Notes: a model not told the origin generated them from the letters alone. Counted from the first letter of the stretch, positions 16,878 through 25,501 are shown. The stretch: 64,000 nucleotides of DNA from CAWAMD01 sp963783045 (GCA_963783045.1 CAWAMD010000005.1:868001-932000), one strand, 5' to 3'. Numbers and translations: made by a program.

Positions 16878-18152
16878 TCACGACCCGCCGGCCGGCGACG
16901 GCGTCCGGGGCGCATCCGCCGGCGCCACCGCCGCGCGCTCCTGCGCGACCCGTGCATCCTCGCCCATGGCGTCCCAGCCGACGAGCCGCAGCTCCGACAC
17001 CGCGAGATCGTCGTAGGTGTCGCCCGGGTAGGCGTCGACCACCTCGATCTGCACGACCGTGGTCAGCCGCGGGTGGTCGAGGCTGAGCTGCTGCCAGCCC
17101 TGCTGATCCAGGAAGCGGACGGTCACCTCCTCCCCACCGTCGAACCGCAGGCGGGCGCGGCGCACACGGGCGTTGCCGTGGAAGCCGGCGTCGTCCGCCT
17201 GGGCGCCGTTGGCGAGCCGGATGCCGTCGACCCAGGCGGGGCGGTCGAGCATGAGCGTGATCGTCTCACCGGCCCCCTGCGGATGGGTGGCGCCGTCGTT
17301 GTTCCATGCGCTCGCGAGGTCGTCGTCGAGCATCAGCGCCGCCCCGAACGTCCGCTCGGCCAGCGGCGCGTGCGTCGTGGCCGTGCGCACCGACGCGATT
17401 CCGACGGTCTGTGAGGCGGCCGGATAGGCGCCGGGATCGAACCCGGGCGCGGGCGGCGGGCCGGAGGAGACCGCGAACGGTCCCCGGTGCAGCCCGGCCA
17501 TGGCACCGATCCCGGCCCCGGCGAGCAGGCCGAGCACGACCACGACCGCCATCGAGATGCCACGCCGGCCCCGGCGGCGGGGCGACGCGGTCGACGACGC
17601 GCCGGCGGCGGCAGCCGCAGCAGCCGCGGGCGACGCCCGGGCGGCGCGGCGACGCGGTGGCGGTTCCGTCTCGGCGTCGCCCTCTCGCGCCCCGTCCTCC
17701 TCCGACCGATCGAGCGACCGGCCGCACCGGCCACACAGCATCCGACGGGCGCTGTTCGGCGACCCACAGGCGGCGCAGGTGCGCAGCGGTGCCGACGGCG
17801 GGGCCGTCGAGTCGACGGCCACCTCCTGCGCGCCGCCCGGCCCGCCCGGCTGGACCGGTGGCAGGTCCGGATCCGTCGGGTCGTCGTCCGCCGGCGCCGC
17901 CGCCTCGACCGGTGCCTCGGAGACGATGGTGTCCACCGCGCGGTCCGGGCCCGGTGGACGCTGGTCCGTTCCCGCCGCCTGCTCTCCCGCCGCCTGCTCG
18001 GCCGACGCCGACGCCGACGCCGCCGACCGGTCGAGCGGGGCCTCGGTCCTCTCACCGGTCACCTCGGTCTCCTCGACGCGCAGATCGGCACCACAGCGGA
18101 TGCAGAAGTTCGCCTGTGGCTCGACCTCGGCGCCGCAGGACGAGCAGCGCAC
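16878..18152 (-). CDS. Zinc-ribbon membrane protein with discoidin-like extracytoplasmic domain
   Basis: 424 residues. Two zinc ribbons begin the protein: CSSCGAEVEPQANFCIRCG and, after an acidic Ala-rich stretch, CAACGSPNSARRMLCGRCG. A basic/Ala-rich segment leads to a single membrane helix (ISMAVVVVLGLLAGAGIGAMAGL). The outer part has FGAALMLDDDLASAWNNDGATHPQGAGETITLML, a layout like NADase-type glycan-binding/discoidin domains with a jelly-roll fold. It is convergent with pknB. Function is not known; surface glycan binding is inference from the domain. Confidence 0.7.
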   Translation of the reverse strand: MRCSSCGAEVEPQANFCIRCGADLRVEETEVTGERTEAPLDRSAASASASAEQAAGEQAAGTDQRPPGPDRAVDTIVSEAPVEAAAPADDDPTDPDLPPVQPGGPGGAQEVAVDSTAPPSAPLRTCAACGSPNSARRMLCGRCGRSLDRSEEDGAREGDAETEPPPRRRAARASPAAAAAAAAGASSTASPRRRGRRGISMAVVVVLGLLAGAGIGAMAGLHRGPFAVSSGPPPAPGFDPGAYPAASQTVGIASVRTATTHAPLAERTFGAALMLDDDLASAWNNDGATHPQGAGETITLMLDRPAWVDGIRLANGAQADDAGFHGNARVRRARLRFDGGEEVTVRFLDQQGWQQLSLDHPRLTTVVQIEVVDAYPGDTYDDLAVSELRLVGWDAMGEDARVAQERAAVAPADAPRTPSPAGGS

Positions 18153-18273
18153 GCCAACCTCCTGTGGATCGCGGGGACAGCCGGGAGCCTAGTCGCGGCG
18201 CTCCCCCCGCCATGGTGGCCACGCTCCGTGCCCGGACGCGAACGGCATCCGGACCTGCCCGGTCCTCGTGCGG

Positions 18274-18302
18274 TTGGCGCACCTGGACGCACCCGCTACA
18301 GT
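18274..18302 (+). promoter_or_regulatory. Promoter of the aroF leader
   Basis: TTGGCG (18274-18279) and TACAGT (18297-18302) are spaced by 17 bases, the best sigma-70-like promoter in the window. The leader peptide ATG is eight bases past the -10 element, so the transcript should begin at or next to the start codon, making the leader leaderless. Confidence 0.7.
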
Positions 18303-18309
18303 CTCGGCC

Positions 18310-18381
18310 ATGCACGTGACCGTCCGCACCCTCTGGTTCTATGGTTTCGGCTTCTTTGGGCCGGAACCCGGACGGTCGTGA
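18310..18381 (+). CDS. Aromatic-rich leader peptide controlling DAHP synthase
   Basis: A 23-codon open frame (ATG 18310, TGA 18379-18381) between the promoter and an attenuator hairpin. Residues 9-16 read WFYGFGFF, six aromatic residues in eight, covering Trp, Phe and Tyr. This is the hallmark of ribosome-mediated attenuation: stalling on scarce aromatic aminoacyl-tRNA would favour read-through into the DAHP synthase gene. The peptide likely has no other function. It is too short for ordinary gene finding and is seen only by its context. Confidence 0.8.
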   Translation: MHVTVRTLWFYGFGFFGPEPGRS

Positions 18382-18394
18382 CCAGGTAGCAACC

Positions 18395-18433
18395 ACAAGC
18401 CACGAGCCCCGGGGAACCGCACCCGGGGCTTGT
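18395..18433 (+). terminator. Attenuator hairpin between leader peptide and aroF
   Basis: AGCCCCGGG (18405-18413) pairs with CCCGGGGCT (18422-18430) around an eight-base loop, a very stable GC stem followed by TGTCTCGTT. ACAAGCC (18395-18401) can also pair with GGCTTGT (18427-18433), either extending the hairpin or competing for its right arm. The structure starts 13 bases after the leader stop codon, within reach of a stalled ribosome's influence on upstream pairing. Confidence 0.7.
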
Positions 18434-18498
18434 CTCGTTCCGGAGCCGGTGAGCCGCGACGGCCGGGGAGCATCCGAATGACACGGGAGGACACCACC

Positions 18499-19566
18499 AT
18501 GGTCGTCGTCATGCGTTCCAGCGCGAGCGACGAAGACATCAGCAAGGTCGTCAAGGCCGTCAGCGAGGTCGGCGGCGACGCCTTCGTGAGCCGCGGCAAG
18601 CACCAGACCATCGTCGGTCTCGTGGGCAACGTCACGCAGTTCTCGGAGCTGCCGCTGCACGCCTTCCCGGGCGTCGAGGACGTCATCCGGGTCAGCAAGC
18701 CCTACAAGCTCGTCTCGATCGAGACCCATCCGAGACCCTCGACCGTGTCGGTCGGCGGGGTACCCATCGGACGCGACACGTTCACGCTGATCGCCGGCCC
18801 CTGCGCCGTCGAGACCGAGGACCAGACCCGCGCGGCGGCGCGGCTGGCCAAGGACGCCGGCGCGGTGATCATGCGGGGCGGCGCGTACAAGCCCCGCACC
18901 TCCCCCTACTCGTTCCAGGGCCTCGGCGAGAAGGGCCTCGAGATCCTCTCGGAGGTCTCCCGGGAGCTCGACATGCCGTTCGTCACGGAGGTCGTCACCC
19001 CTGCCGACGTGCAGACGGTCGCCGAGAAGGCCGACATGCTCCAGATCGGCACCCGCAACATGCAGAACTTCCAGCTGCTCAAGGAGGTCGGCATGGCGGG
19101 CAAGCCGGTGCTGCTGAAGCGCGGGATGACCGCCACCATCGACGAGTGGGTCATGGCCGCGGAGTACGTGGCCCACACCGGCAACCTGCAGATCGTCCTG
19201 TGCGAGCGCGGCATCCGGACCTTCGAGCCCTCGACCCGCAACACGCTGGACGTGTCGGCCATCCCCGCCGTGCAGCAGCTCACCCACCTGCCGGTGATCA
19301 TCGACCCGTCGCACTCGGGGGGTAAGCGCGAGCTCGTGCTCCCGCTGACGCGCGCGGCGATCGCGGTCGGCGCCGACGGCGTCATCGTCGACGTGCACCC
19401 GCGCCCCGAGGTGGCGCTCGTCGACGGCCCGCAGGCGCTGACGACCGACGACGTGCTCGAGCTGCGCGACTCGGTCTTCCGGTTCAGCGAGGCCGCCGGC
19501 CGCGACCTCGCCGCCGCGAACGAGGACCGTGCCGTGGGGGCATGGGGCCGGTCCGCACAGGTCTGA
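18499..19566 (+). CDS. aroF: 3-deoxy-7-phosphoheptulonate (DAHP) synthase, class I-beta
   Basis: First enzyme of the shikimate pathway, joining PEP and erythrose 4-phosphate; 355 residues. Residues 1-70 form the ferredoxin-like regulatory domain of the I-beta type (MVVVMRSSASDEDISKVVK). The catalytic barrel follows: FTLIAGPCAVE, MRGGAYKPRTSPYSFQG, MLQIGTRNMQNFQLLKEVG, PVLLKRGM, LCERGIRTFE, VIIDPSHSGGKRELV, DGVIVDVHPRPEVALVDGPQ. ATG 18499 has GGGAGG eight bases ahead; an ATG at 18478 is less well placed. Expression is predicted to depend on the upstream leader peptide and attenuator. Confidence 0.92.
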   Translation: MVVVMRSSASDEDISKVVKAVSEVGGDAFVSRGKHQTIVGLVGNVTQFSELPLHAFPGVEDVIRVSKPYKLVSIETHPRPSTVSVGGVPIGRDTFTLIAGPCAVETEDQTRAAARLAKDAGAVIMRGGAYKPRTSPYSFQGLGEKGLEILSEVSRELDMPFVTEVVTPADVQTVAEKADMLQIGTRNMQNFQLLKEVGMAGKPVLLKRGMTATIDEWVMAAEYVAHTGNLQIVLCERGIRTFEPSTRNTLDVSAIPAVQQLTHLPVIIDPSHSGGKRELVLPLTRAAIAVGADGVIVDVHPRPEVALVDGPQALTTDDVLELRDSVFRFSEAAGRDLAAANEDRAVGAWGRSAQV

Positions 19567-19567
19567 C

Positions 19568-20236
19568 ATGGCGGACCCGGACGCCCCCTGCCCGGTGACG
19601 GCGGAGCGCAGCCTCGCGGCGCTCCGCCTCGAGTGTCGGGCGATCGACGGGATCCTCGGCGCGCTCCGCGCCGAGGATCTCGCACGTCCGACGCGGCTGT
19701 CCGACTGGACGACGGAGCACCTCGTCGCCCATCTCGTCCGCGGCGTCGACCGGATCCACGCCTACCTGCGGGCCCCGGAACCGCTGGCGGTCGAGGTCTC
19801 CTGGCTGTCGTACTGGCGCCAGGTTCGGGAGGCCGGCGACCCCGCCGGCGTGTCGCGACGGGCGCGGGAGTTCGCCGCCTCCATCCACGGCCGGCCGGTG
19901 CGTACCGTGTTCGCGGAGGCCTGGGAGCGCTCGGTGACCGAGGCGGCGACCGTCCCACCGGAGCGGCTCATGAAGACACCGGCCGGCGCGATCCGCCTCG
20001 ACCACTACCTGACGACCCGGGTGCTCGAGGTCACGGTGCACGGGCTCGACCTGCGTGACGCCCTGGACCTCGAGGCCGTTGCGACGCCGCTCGGGATCGA
20101 GGTCACGGCCGCGGTCCTCGATGCGCTGCTCGGCGTGCCGCGCCCCGTCGACCTGGAGCGCCACAACGTCGATTTCATCCTCGCCGCGACCGGGCGCGAG
20201 CACCACAGCGACCCGGATCTGCCGCTCGTCACGTGA
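19568..20236 (+). CDS. Mycothiol-dependent maleylpyruvate isomerase-family protein
   Basis: 222-residue protein of the DinB/MDMPI four-helix fold. N-terminal helix LRLECRAIDGILGALRAEDLARPTRLSDWTTEHLVAHLVRGVD carries the family's first His pattern (W-x4-HLVAHL), and DHYLTTRVLEVTVHGLDLRDAL gives later metal ligands. Members bind Zn and use mycothiol, or are uncharacterised thiol-transfer enzymes. It starts one base after the aroF stop, so it is co-transcribed with the DAHP synthase gene; any link to aromatic metabolism is inference. Substrate unknown. Confidence 0.75.
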   Translation: MADPDAPCPVTAERSLAALRLECRAIDGILGALRAEDLARPTRLSDWTTEHLVAHLVRGVDRIHAYLRAPEPLAVEVSWLSYWRQVREAGDPAGVSRRAREFAASIHGRPVRTVFAEAWERSVTEAATVPPERLMKTPAGAIRLDHYLTTRVLEVTVHGLDLRDALDLEAVATPLGIEVTAAVLDALLGVPRPVDLERHNVDFILAATGREHHSDPDLPLVT

Positions 20237-21062
20237 CCGGACCGCGCCGTGGGTGCCCGCTTCCGTCGGGGTCGCCGGCGAGCCAGTCGACGATCGCGTC
20301 GTGCGCCGCGGCCCCGCCGGCCACGAGCCCGGAGCGGTCGCGGCCGCCGAGGTGTCGGCGCCGCGTGGAGGTGCGCCCGCCCGCCTCGTCGACGAGCAGC
20401 CGGCCGGCCGCCCAGTCCCAGGGGTTGAGTGCGAACTCGACGTACACGTCGTAGCGGCCCGCGGCCACCCAGGCGAGGTCGATGGCCGCAGAACCACCCC
20501 GACGCAGGTCCCGGGCGTCGGCCACGAGCGCCGCGACCTCGCGGCCCCAGTCGCGACGGATCGCCGGGTCGTACGCGAAGCCGGTCGCGACCATCGTGTG
20601 GGCGAGATCGTTCACGTCGCTGACGGCGAGCCACCGCCCGCCGAGGGTCGCACCGCCGCCGCGCCGGGCCGCGAAGGTCTCGCCCCGTGACGGGTCGTGG
20701 ACCACGCCGACGACCGCGCCGTCGTCGTCCTCGGCGGCGATGCTCACGCACCACTGCGGGATGCCGTAGAGGAAGTTCACCGTGCCGTCGAGCGGGTCGA
20801 TCACCCATCCGATCCCGCTCGTGCCACGCCGGTTCGCGGCATCCTCCTCGCCGAGGATGCCGTCGTCGGGTCGCGCGTCGAGCAGCCGCTGCGTGATGAG
20901 ACGCTCGCTGGCGGTGTCGGCCTCCGAGACGGGGTCGGTGGCGCTCGTCTTCATGCGCACCCCGAGCCCGTGGCGCCCGGCGTAGCCGAGCAGCAGCCGC
21001 CCGGCCTCCTCGGCGACGGACACGGCGAGCTCGAGCAGCTCCTGGGACACGCGGGGCTCCAT
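20229..21062 (-). CDS. Inositol-phosphate phosphatase family protein
   Basis: 277-residue Mg-dependent phosphatase of the IMPase/SuhB/histidinol-phosphatase family. Motifs: KTSATDPVSEADTASE, ILGEED with metal Glu, WVIDPLDGTVNFLYGIPQWCVSIAAE (the DPxDGTxNF signature), and NPWDWAAGRLLVDEAGGR (second WDxAA motif). It could act on inositol phosphate in mycothiol or phosphatidylinositol synthesis, or on histidinol phosphate; the sequence cannot decide. Start ATG 21062. Its end overlaps the convergent maleylpyruvate isomerase-like gene by eight bases. Confidence 0.88.
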   Translation of the reverse strand: MEPRVSQELLELAVSVAEEAGRLLLGYAGRHGLGVRMKTSATDPVSEADTASERLITQRLLDARPDDGILGEEDAANRRGTSGIGWVIDPLDGTVNFLYGIPQWCVSIAAEDDDGAVVGVVHDPSRGETFAARRGGGATLGGRWLAVSDVNDLAHTMVATGFAYDPAIRRDWGREVAALVADARDLRRGGSAAIDLAWVAAGRYDVYVEFALNPWDWAAGRLLVDEAGGRTSTRRRHLGGRDRSGLVAGGAAAHDAIVDWLAGDPDGSGHPRRGPVT

Positions 21063-21144
21063 GATCGGTGACCGAGACGGGTGCCCGGAACACGGGTGGC
21101 GGGCAGCGTCCGAGCCTACCGCCGGGGCCGAAGGCCCCTGGCCC

Positions 21145-22317
21145 CTACATCACGTCGTCGGCGAGCCCGACGACGCCCTCCTTCGCGCGCTGGAGCATCC
21201 CGCGCTCCTGCCAGCGCTCCTCGGTGACGAGCTGGGCGTGCGCGAGGTCGTCCTCGAAGTGCGCGTCGATCGTCGCGACGGTTTCCGGGGTGAACAGAAC
21301 GACGTCGATCTCCTCGTCCTGCGAGAGCGACCGGGCGTTGAAGTTGGCGGATCCGATGTCGGCGACGGCGCCGTCGACGGTCATCGTCTTCGCATGGAGC
21401 ATCGAGCGCTCGTAGGTGTGGAGCTCGACCCCGATGTCGAGCAGGGCCGAGTAGTGGGACTCGGCGGCGGCTCGCGCGACCCGCTTGTCGGCGTGCTCGC
21501 CCGGGACGAGGATCTGGACCTTCACGCCACGCTCGCAGGCGGCGGCCAGCGCCTCCATCGCACCCTCGTCGGGTGCCAGGTAGGCGGAGGTGATGCGGAC
21601 CCGATGCTCGGCGAGGTCGATGAGCACCCGCTTCAGGATCGACATGGTCGCCACGCCGTGACCGGCCGAGCTGCGTACCACCATGACGTGGTCGCTGCCG
21701 TCGGTGGGATGGTGGGGAAACCGCTCGTCGGGGTCGAGCAGCGGGTGACCGGTCTCGGCCCAGTTGTCGAGGAACGCCGCCCGGATCCCGTCGACCGCCG
21801 GGCCGACCACCCGCAGGTGCGTGTCGCGCCATTCCCCCGGGTTGCGGGCGTCGCCCTGCCACTCCTCCGAGATGCCGACGCCGCCGGTGAAGGCCACGCG
21901 GCCGTCACAGACGAGCGCGCGCCGATGGGTCCGGTGGGAGTTGCGCCACACCTTCCCGCTGCTGACCGGCCGGAAGAGCTCGACGAGCACGCCGGCGGAC
22001 CGCATCTGCTCCACGAGGTCCTTGTCCATGCTGCGCGTGCCGACCGCGTCGAGCAGGACACGTACCCGCAGGCCGCCCCGTGCGCGCTCGGAGAGCAGCC
22101 GGGCGAACTCCCGGGCGGGCTCGCCGGTCCAGTAGACGTAGGTGAGCAGGTCGATGGTGTGCTCGGCATCCCGGATGGCGTCGAGCATCGCCGGGAAGAT
22201 CTCGTCGCCGTTGCGCAGCACGCTGACGTGGTTCCCCTCGGTCGTCGGGATCCCGACCAGCGACTCGAGCGCGTGACGGAACCGGTCGGCGTCGTCGGGG
22301 AGGGTCGTGTGCGACAT
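21145..22317 (-). CDS. Phospholipase D/cardiolipin synthase-like protein
   Basis: 390-residue protein with two PLD half-sites. The second is canonical: HAKTMTVDGAVADIGSANFN. The first reads HRRALVCDGRVAFTGG, so Lys of HxKx4D is Arg. Other family segments are TYVYWTGEPAREFARLL, RVLLDAVGTRSM and SAYLAPDEGAMEALAAACERGVKVQILVPG. No N-terminal membrane helices are present, unlike classical cardiolipin synthase Cls, so a soluble or peripheral phosphatidyltransferase or PLD is likely. Start ATG 22317; the open frame upstream to 22428 is rejected as low-complexity. Confidence 0.8.
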   Translation of the reverse strand: MSHTTLPDDADRFRHALESLVGIPTTEGNHVSVLRNGDEIFPAMLDAIRDAEHTIDLLTYVYWTGEPAREFARLLSERARGGLRVRVLLDAVGTRSMDKDLVEQMRSAGVLVELFRPVSSGKVWRNSHRTHRRALVCDGRVAFTGGVGISEEWQGDARNPGEWRDTHLRVVGPAVDGIRAAFLDNWAETGHPLLDPDERFPHHPTDGSDHVMVVRSSAGHGVATMSILKRVLIDLAEHRVRITSAYLAPDEGAMEALAAACERGVKVQILVPGEHADKRVARAAAESHYSALLDIGVELHTYERSMLHAKTMTVDGAVADIGSANFNARSLSQDEEIDVVLFTPETVATIDAHFEDDLAHAQLVTEERWQERGMLQRAKEGVVGLADDVM

Positions 22318-22484
22318 ACCGGACCTTCGTGACTGGCGGAGGGTTTCACGGAACGTAACCCGGGCGTCGCTCGTGGCTTCTGGTCCAACGGCCGACGAAC
22401 GGGCGGTGGCGGGGTCGGAGCGAGGCATCGTGCGTGCCGTGCATGGTCACTAGGCTGCCGGCGGCGCGGGGCGGAAGGACACGC

Positions 22485-23993
22485 ATGGCACGGATCCTGA
22501 GCATCGACGAGGGCACGACGGGCGCGCGCGGGTTCGTCCTCGACGAGACCGGTGCGGTCCTCGGGATGGGGTACCGCGAGTTCCGACAGCACTTCCCGCG
22601 CCCCGGCTGGGTCGAGCACGACGCCGACGAGATCTACCGTGCCACCACGGCCGCGTGTCAGGACGCACTGGAGGCCGCGGGTACGGCCACCGACGAGGTG
22701 ACCTGCATCGGGATCACCAACCAGCGCGAGACCGCGGTGCTGTGGGAGCGTGGCTCCCTGCGGCCCGTCCACCATGCGATCGTCTGGCAGGACCGACGCA
22801 CCGCCGAGATGTGCGACCGGCTGAAGTCGGCCGGGCACGCCCCACGGATCCGGCAGGTCACCGGGCTGGTCGTCGACGCCTACTTCAGCGGCACGAAGGT
22901 GGCCTGGATGCTCGACCACGTCGAGGGTGCGCGGGAGCGCGCGGAGGCCGGCGACCTCGCGTTCGGCACGGTCGACTCGTGGCTCGTCGCCCGCATGACG
23001 GGTGGACGCGAGCACGTGACCGAACCGTCGAACGCCTCCCGGACGATGCTGTGGGACATCGAGGCGAACGAGTGGTCGGACGCCATGCTGGACCTGCTCG
23101 GCGTGCCCGCAGCACTGCTCGGCGAGGTCCGCGACTCCGCCGGGTTCTTCGGCGAGACGGACCCCGACGCGTTCCTCGGGATCCGGGCGCCCATCACCGG
23201 TATCGCGGGCGACCAGCAGGCCGCGCTCTTCGGGCAGGGCTGCTGGCAGCCCGGCATGTCGAAGAACACCTACGGCACCGGGTCGTTCCTGCTGCTCAAC
23301 ACCGGGCAGCAGGCACCCCGCTCCGAGCACGGCCTCCTCACCTCGGTCGCGTGGCGGCTCGACGGGACCGCGACCTACCTGCTCGAAGGCGCGATCTTCG
23401 TGACCGGCGCGGCCGTGCAGTGGCTGCGCGACGGCCTGGGGATCATCGACTCGGCCGCCGAGACCGAGACGCTGGCGGCCGAGGTCCCGCCCGGCTGCGA
23501 CGGCGTCTACCTCGTCCCCGCGTTCGTCGGCCTCGGCGCCCCCCACTGGGACCAGTACGCGCGCGGCACGGTCGTGGGACTCACGCGGGGCACGGGACGT
23601 GCCCACCTGGCACGCGCGGCACTCGAGGCGATGGCCTACCAGTCCGCCGACGTGGCCGAGCTCATGGTCAGCGAGTCGAAGCAGAAGCTCGCCGAGCTCC
23701 GGGTCGACGGCGGTGCCGCGGCCAACGACCTGCTGTGCCAGTTCCAGGCCGACGTGCTGAACGTGCCGGTGCAGCGTCCGAGGATGACCGAGACCACCGT
23801 GCTCGGGGCGGCGTTCCTCGCCGGGCTCGGCGCGGGCGTGTGGTCGTCCACCGACGAGCTGGCCGACCTCTGGCAGCTCGACGCCGAGTTCACGCCCGCG
23901 ATGGACGAGCAGACGCGCCGTCGCCTGCGCACCGGCTGGTCCCAGGCCGTGGACCGCAGCCGCGGCTGGGCCCACGTCGTCGACCGCGACTGA
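22485..23993 (+). CDS. glpK: Glycerol kinase
   Basis: FGGY-family kinase of 502 residues making glycerol 3-phosphate. Marks: RILSIDEGTTGARGFVLD (phosphate loop; Glu where DQGTTS is usual), CIGITNQRETAVLWER, AIVWQDRRTAEMCDRLK, GIAGDQQAALFGQGCW, TYGTGSFLLLNTG, GLGAPHWDQYARG, and RVDGGAAANDLLCQFQADVL. Start ATG 22485 has GGAAGGAC ahead. A TAGGCT -10-like element lies at 22451-22456. No glpF or glpD is adjacent. A 78-base piece of its 3' part reappears 430 bases downstream. Confidence 0.92.
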   Translation: MARILSIDEGTTGARGFVLDETGAVLGMGYREFRQHFPRPGWVEHDADEIYRATTAACQDALEAAGTATDEVTCIGITNQRETAVLWERGSLRPVHHAIVWQDRRTAEMCDRLKSAGHAPRIRQVTGLVVDAYFSGTKVAWMLDHVEGARERAEAGDLAFGTVDSWLVARMTGGREHVTEPSNASRTMLWDIEANEWSDAMLDLLGVPAALLGEVRDSAGFFGETDPDAFLGIRAPITGIAGDQQAALFGQGCWQPGMSKNTYGTGSFLLLNTGQQAPRSEHGLLTSVAWRLDGTATYLLEGAIFVTGAAVQWLRDGLGIIDSAAETETLAAEVPPGCDGVYLVPAFVGLGAPHWDQYARGTVVGLTRGTGRAHLARAALEAMAYQSADVAELMVSESKQKLAELRVDGGAAANDLLCQFQADVLNVPVQRPRMTETTVLGAAFLAGLGAGVWSSTDELADLWQLDAEFTPAMDEQTRRRLRTGWSQAVDRSRGWAHVVDRD

Positions 23994-24368
23994 ACTCCCT
24001 GGCCCGGCCGCCGAGATGTCACGGCCTGCAGGCACCCGCAGCAGTCCCGTGCTGCGTGGCGCCGGGCGCTTCCGCCGAAGCGCTTTCCAGCGCATGGTGA
24101 CGCTCCCGCGACCCAGCGTCGTGGGTTGTCCACACCCGCTCGGACATCGTTGCGCCGCGCCCTCGCTTGACGATCCCGGCCGCGCTCATCCATCCTGCTG
24201 CTCGGCGACCGTGGCCCCCGAGACCACCGGGCTCGGGGCGGCGTTCCTCGCCGGGCCCGGCGACGGCGTGTGGTCGTCCACGACGAGCTGGCTGTCGGTC
24301 CCGGGCGCTTCCGCCGGAGCGGCTTCGAGCCGAGCCGATCGGCTCGACGAGGCCCACAGGACGACCAG
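23994..24368. other. Gene-free scar between glpK and the acetyltransferase remnant
   Basis: No supported gene on either strand in this 375-base stretch. It contains a degenerate copy of part of glpK and two copies of a ~25-base motif around CGGGCGCTTCCGCCG (near 24063 and 24300). Together with the broken genes that follow, it looks like a site of past recombination and gene loss. Confidence 0.55.
24218..24294 (+). repeat. Degenerate partial duplicate of glpK
   Basis: This 77-base piece matches glpK bases 23788-23865 at roughly nine positions in ten, with one missing base near 24281 and a handful of substitutions. The copy is in direct orientation and has no start, so it is a non-coding remnant of a duplication, not a gene. 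Confidence 0.75.
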
Positions 24369-24704
24369 ATGTCCCGTGACAGGCCCCCGTTGCGATCGGA
24401 CGACGACGCCCGGCGCCCCAACGTCACGTTCCGAGGCCTGACCGACGACGACCTGACGATGCTTCACCGCTGGCTGAACGATCCGGGCGTCGTGCGCTGG
24501 TGGGAGGGCGACAACGTCTCCTGGGACGCGGTCGTCCGCGACTACGGGTCCACCAACGACGAGCCGGTGGAGCACTGGATCGCGGCCGCGGACGGGCAGG
24601 ACGTCGGCTGGAGCGCCTTCCCGCGTCTGCACAGCGGGCACGCCCTCGGTGCTGGCGCGCAGTCCACGCGGCCGGGCTTGTCCAGGCGGCCCGCCTCTGG
24701 ATAG
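24369..24704 (+). pseudogene. Truncated GNAT-family acetyltransferase
   Basis: The first ~80 codons read like the N-terminal half of a GNAT acetyltransferase of the aminoglycoside 6'-N-acetyltransferase/RimJ type: VTFRGLTDDDLTMLHRWLND, GVVRWWEGDN, HWIAAADGQDVGW. After about base 24615 similarity stops and the frame runs through low-complexity residues to a stop; the acetyl-CoA loop (RxxGxG/A) is missing in all frames nearby. It is therefore a truncated gene, probably from the same rearrangement that left the glpK fragment just upstream. Confidence 0.6.
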
Positions 24705-24780
24705 TGATAGCTGCCGGCGCCACCCGACCAGGGTGGTCGCCTCGCTCGGGGCGAGGTGACGGGCCGGGCAGCGAGGGCCC

Positions 24781-25390
24781 ATGAGACGGACGATGGCCTT
24801 CGTCGGAGCGCATCCGGACGACGACCTGATGGCGGTGTCGGGCATCGTCGCGCTCCACGACGACGACCCGGCGTTCCGCTTCATGGTGGTGCTCGCCACC
24901 GATGGCGAGGGCGGGATGATCGCCGACGGCCTCCTCGCGACCCCGCAGACGCTGGGCGCCGTCCGCCGACGCGAGGCCGTGGCGGGATGGGAGGTGATCG
25001 GCCGGCAGCCCGAGCCACTCGTGTGGCTCGGGTTTCCCGACGGCGGTGTGGCCGAGGTACCGGCCGGCGAGCTCGAGGACCGCGTGACGGCCGCGCTGGC
25101 CGAGCAGCGCCCCGAGGTCGTCGTCACGTTCGGACCCGACGGGATCAGCGCCCACCCCGACCACATCGTCGTCGGGGCAGCCACCGACCGGGCCTTCGCC
25201 CGATTGCTGGAGGACGGCGGACCGCCACCACGCCGGCTGCTGCACTTCGCGCTCCCGCAGTCGGGCTTCGATCGCATCAACGCACACCGGACCCGATCAG
25301 GGTTCGAGCCGCTGGACCCCACCCGGCCGTACCTGCCCCGCGGTATCCCCGACGAGGAGATCGACTGCACCGTCGACCTCGGCGAGGTGT
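24781..25390 (+). pseudogene. PIG-L/LmbE-family deacetylase, truncated at the C-terminus
   Basis: About 203 residues of a zinc-dependent N-acetylglucosaminyl deacetylase: FVGAHPDDDLMAVSG (AHPDDE-type metal motif), VLATDGEGG, VWLGFPDGGVAEVP, VVTFGPDGISAHPDHIVVG (HPDH), ending near IDCTVDLGEVWPL. The usual last 50-70 residues are absent: from about 25390 the frame runs through Arg/Cys-rich sequence and overlaps the next gene by 160 bases before stopping at 25662. Relatives include mycothiol enzymes MshB and Mca. The metal site is intact, so some activity cannot be excluded, but a 3' loss is the simplest reading. Confidence 0.65.
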
Positions 25391-25501
25391 GGCCGTTGAG
25401 ACGCGCCGTCTCCTGCCGTCGCTGTGTGACGTGCAGGCCGGGGCCGGGCGCGGCAGGATGGAGGTGGCAGGCCCGGCACGACCACGACGAGGAGGTGTGG
25501 C

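Noticed and set aside
17433..17447. B-box-like GGTTCGATCCC on the minus strand, suggestive of a tRNA
   Set aside because: It lies inside the zinc-ribbon gene (coding PGFDPGAYP), and no acceptor stem, D-arm or anticodon loop can be drawn around it.
21633..24095. Minus-strand open frame of 820 codons across glpK and the phospholipase D gene
   Set aside because: Shadow frame: glpK on the plus strand has full family motifs and a ribosome site, and the minus frame gives no recognisable domain.
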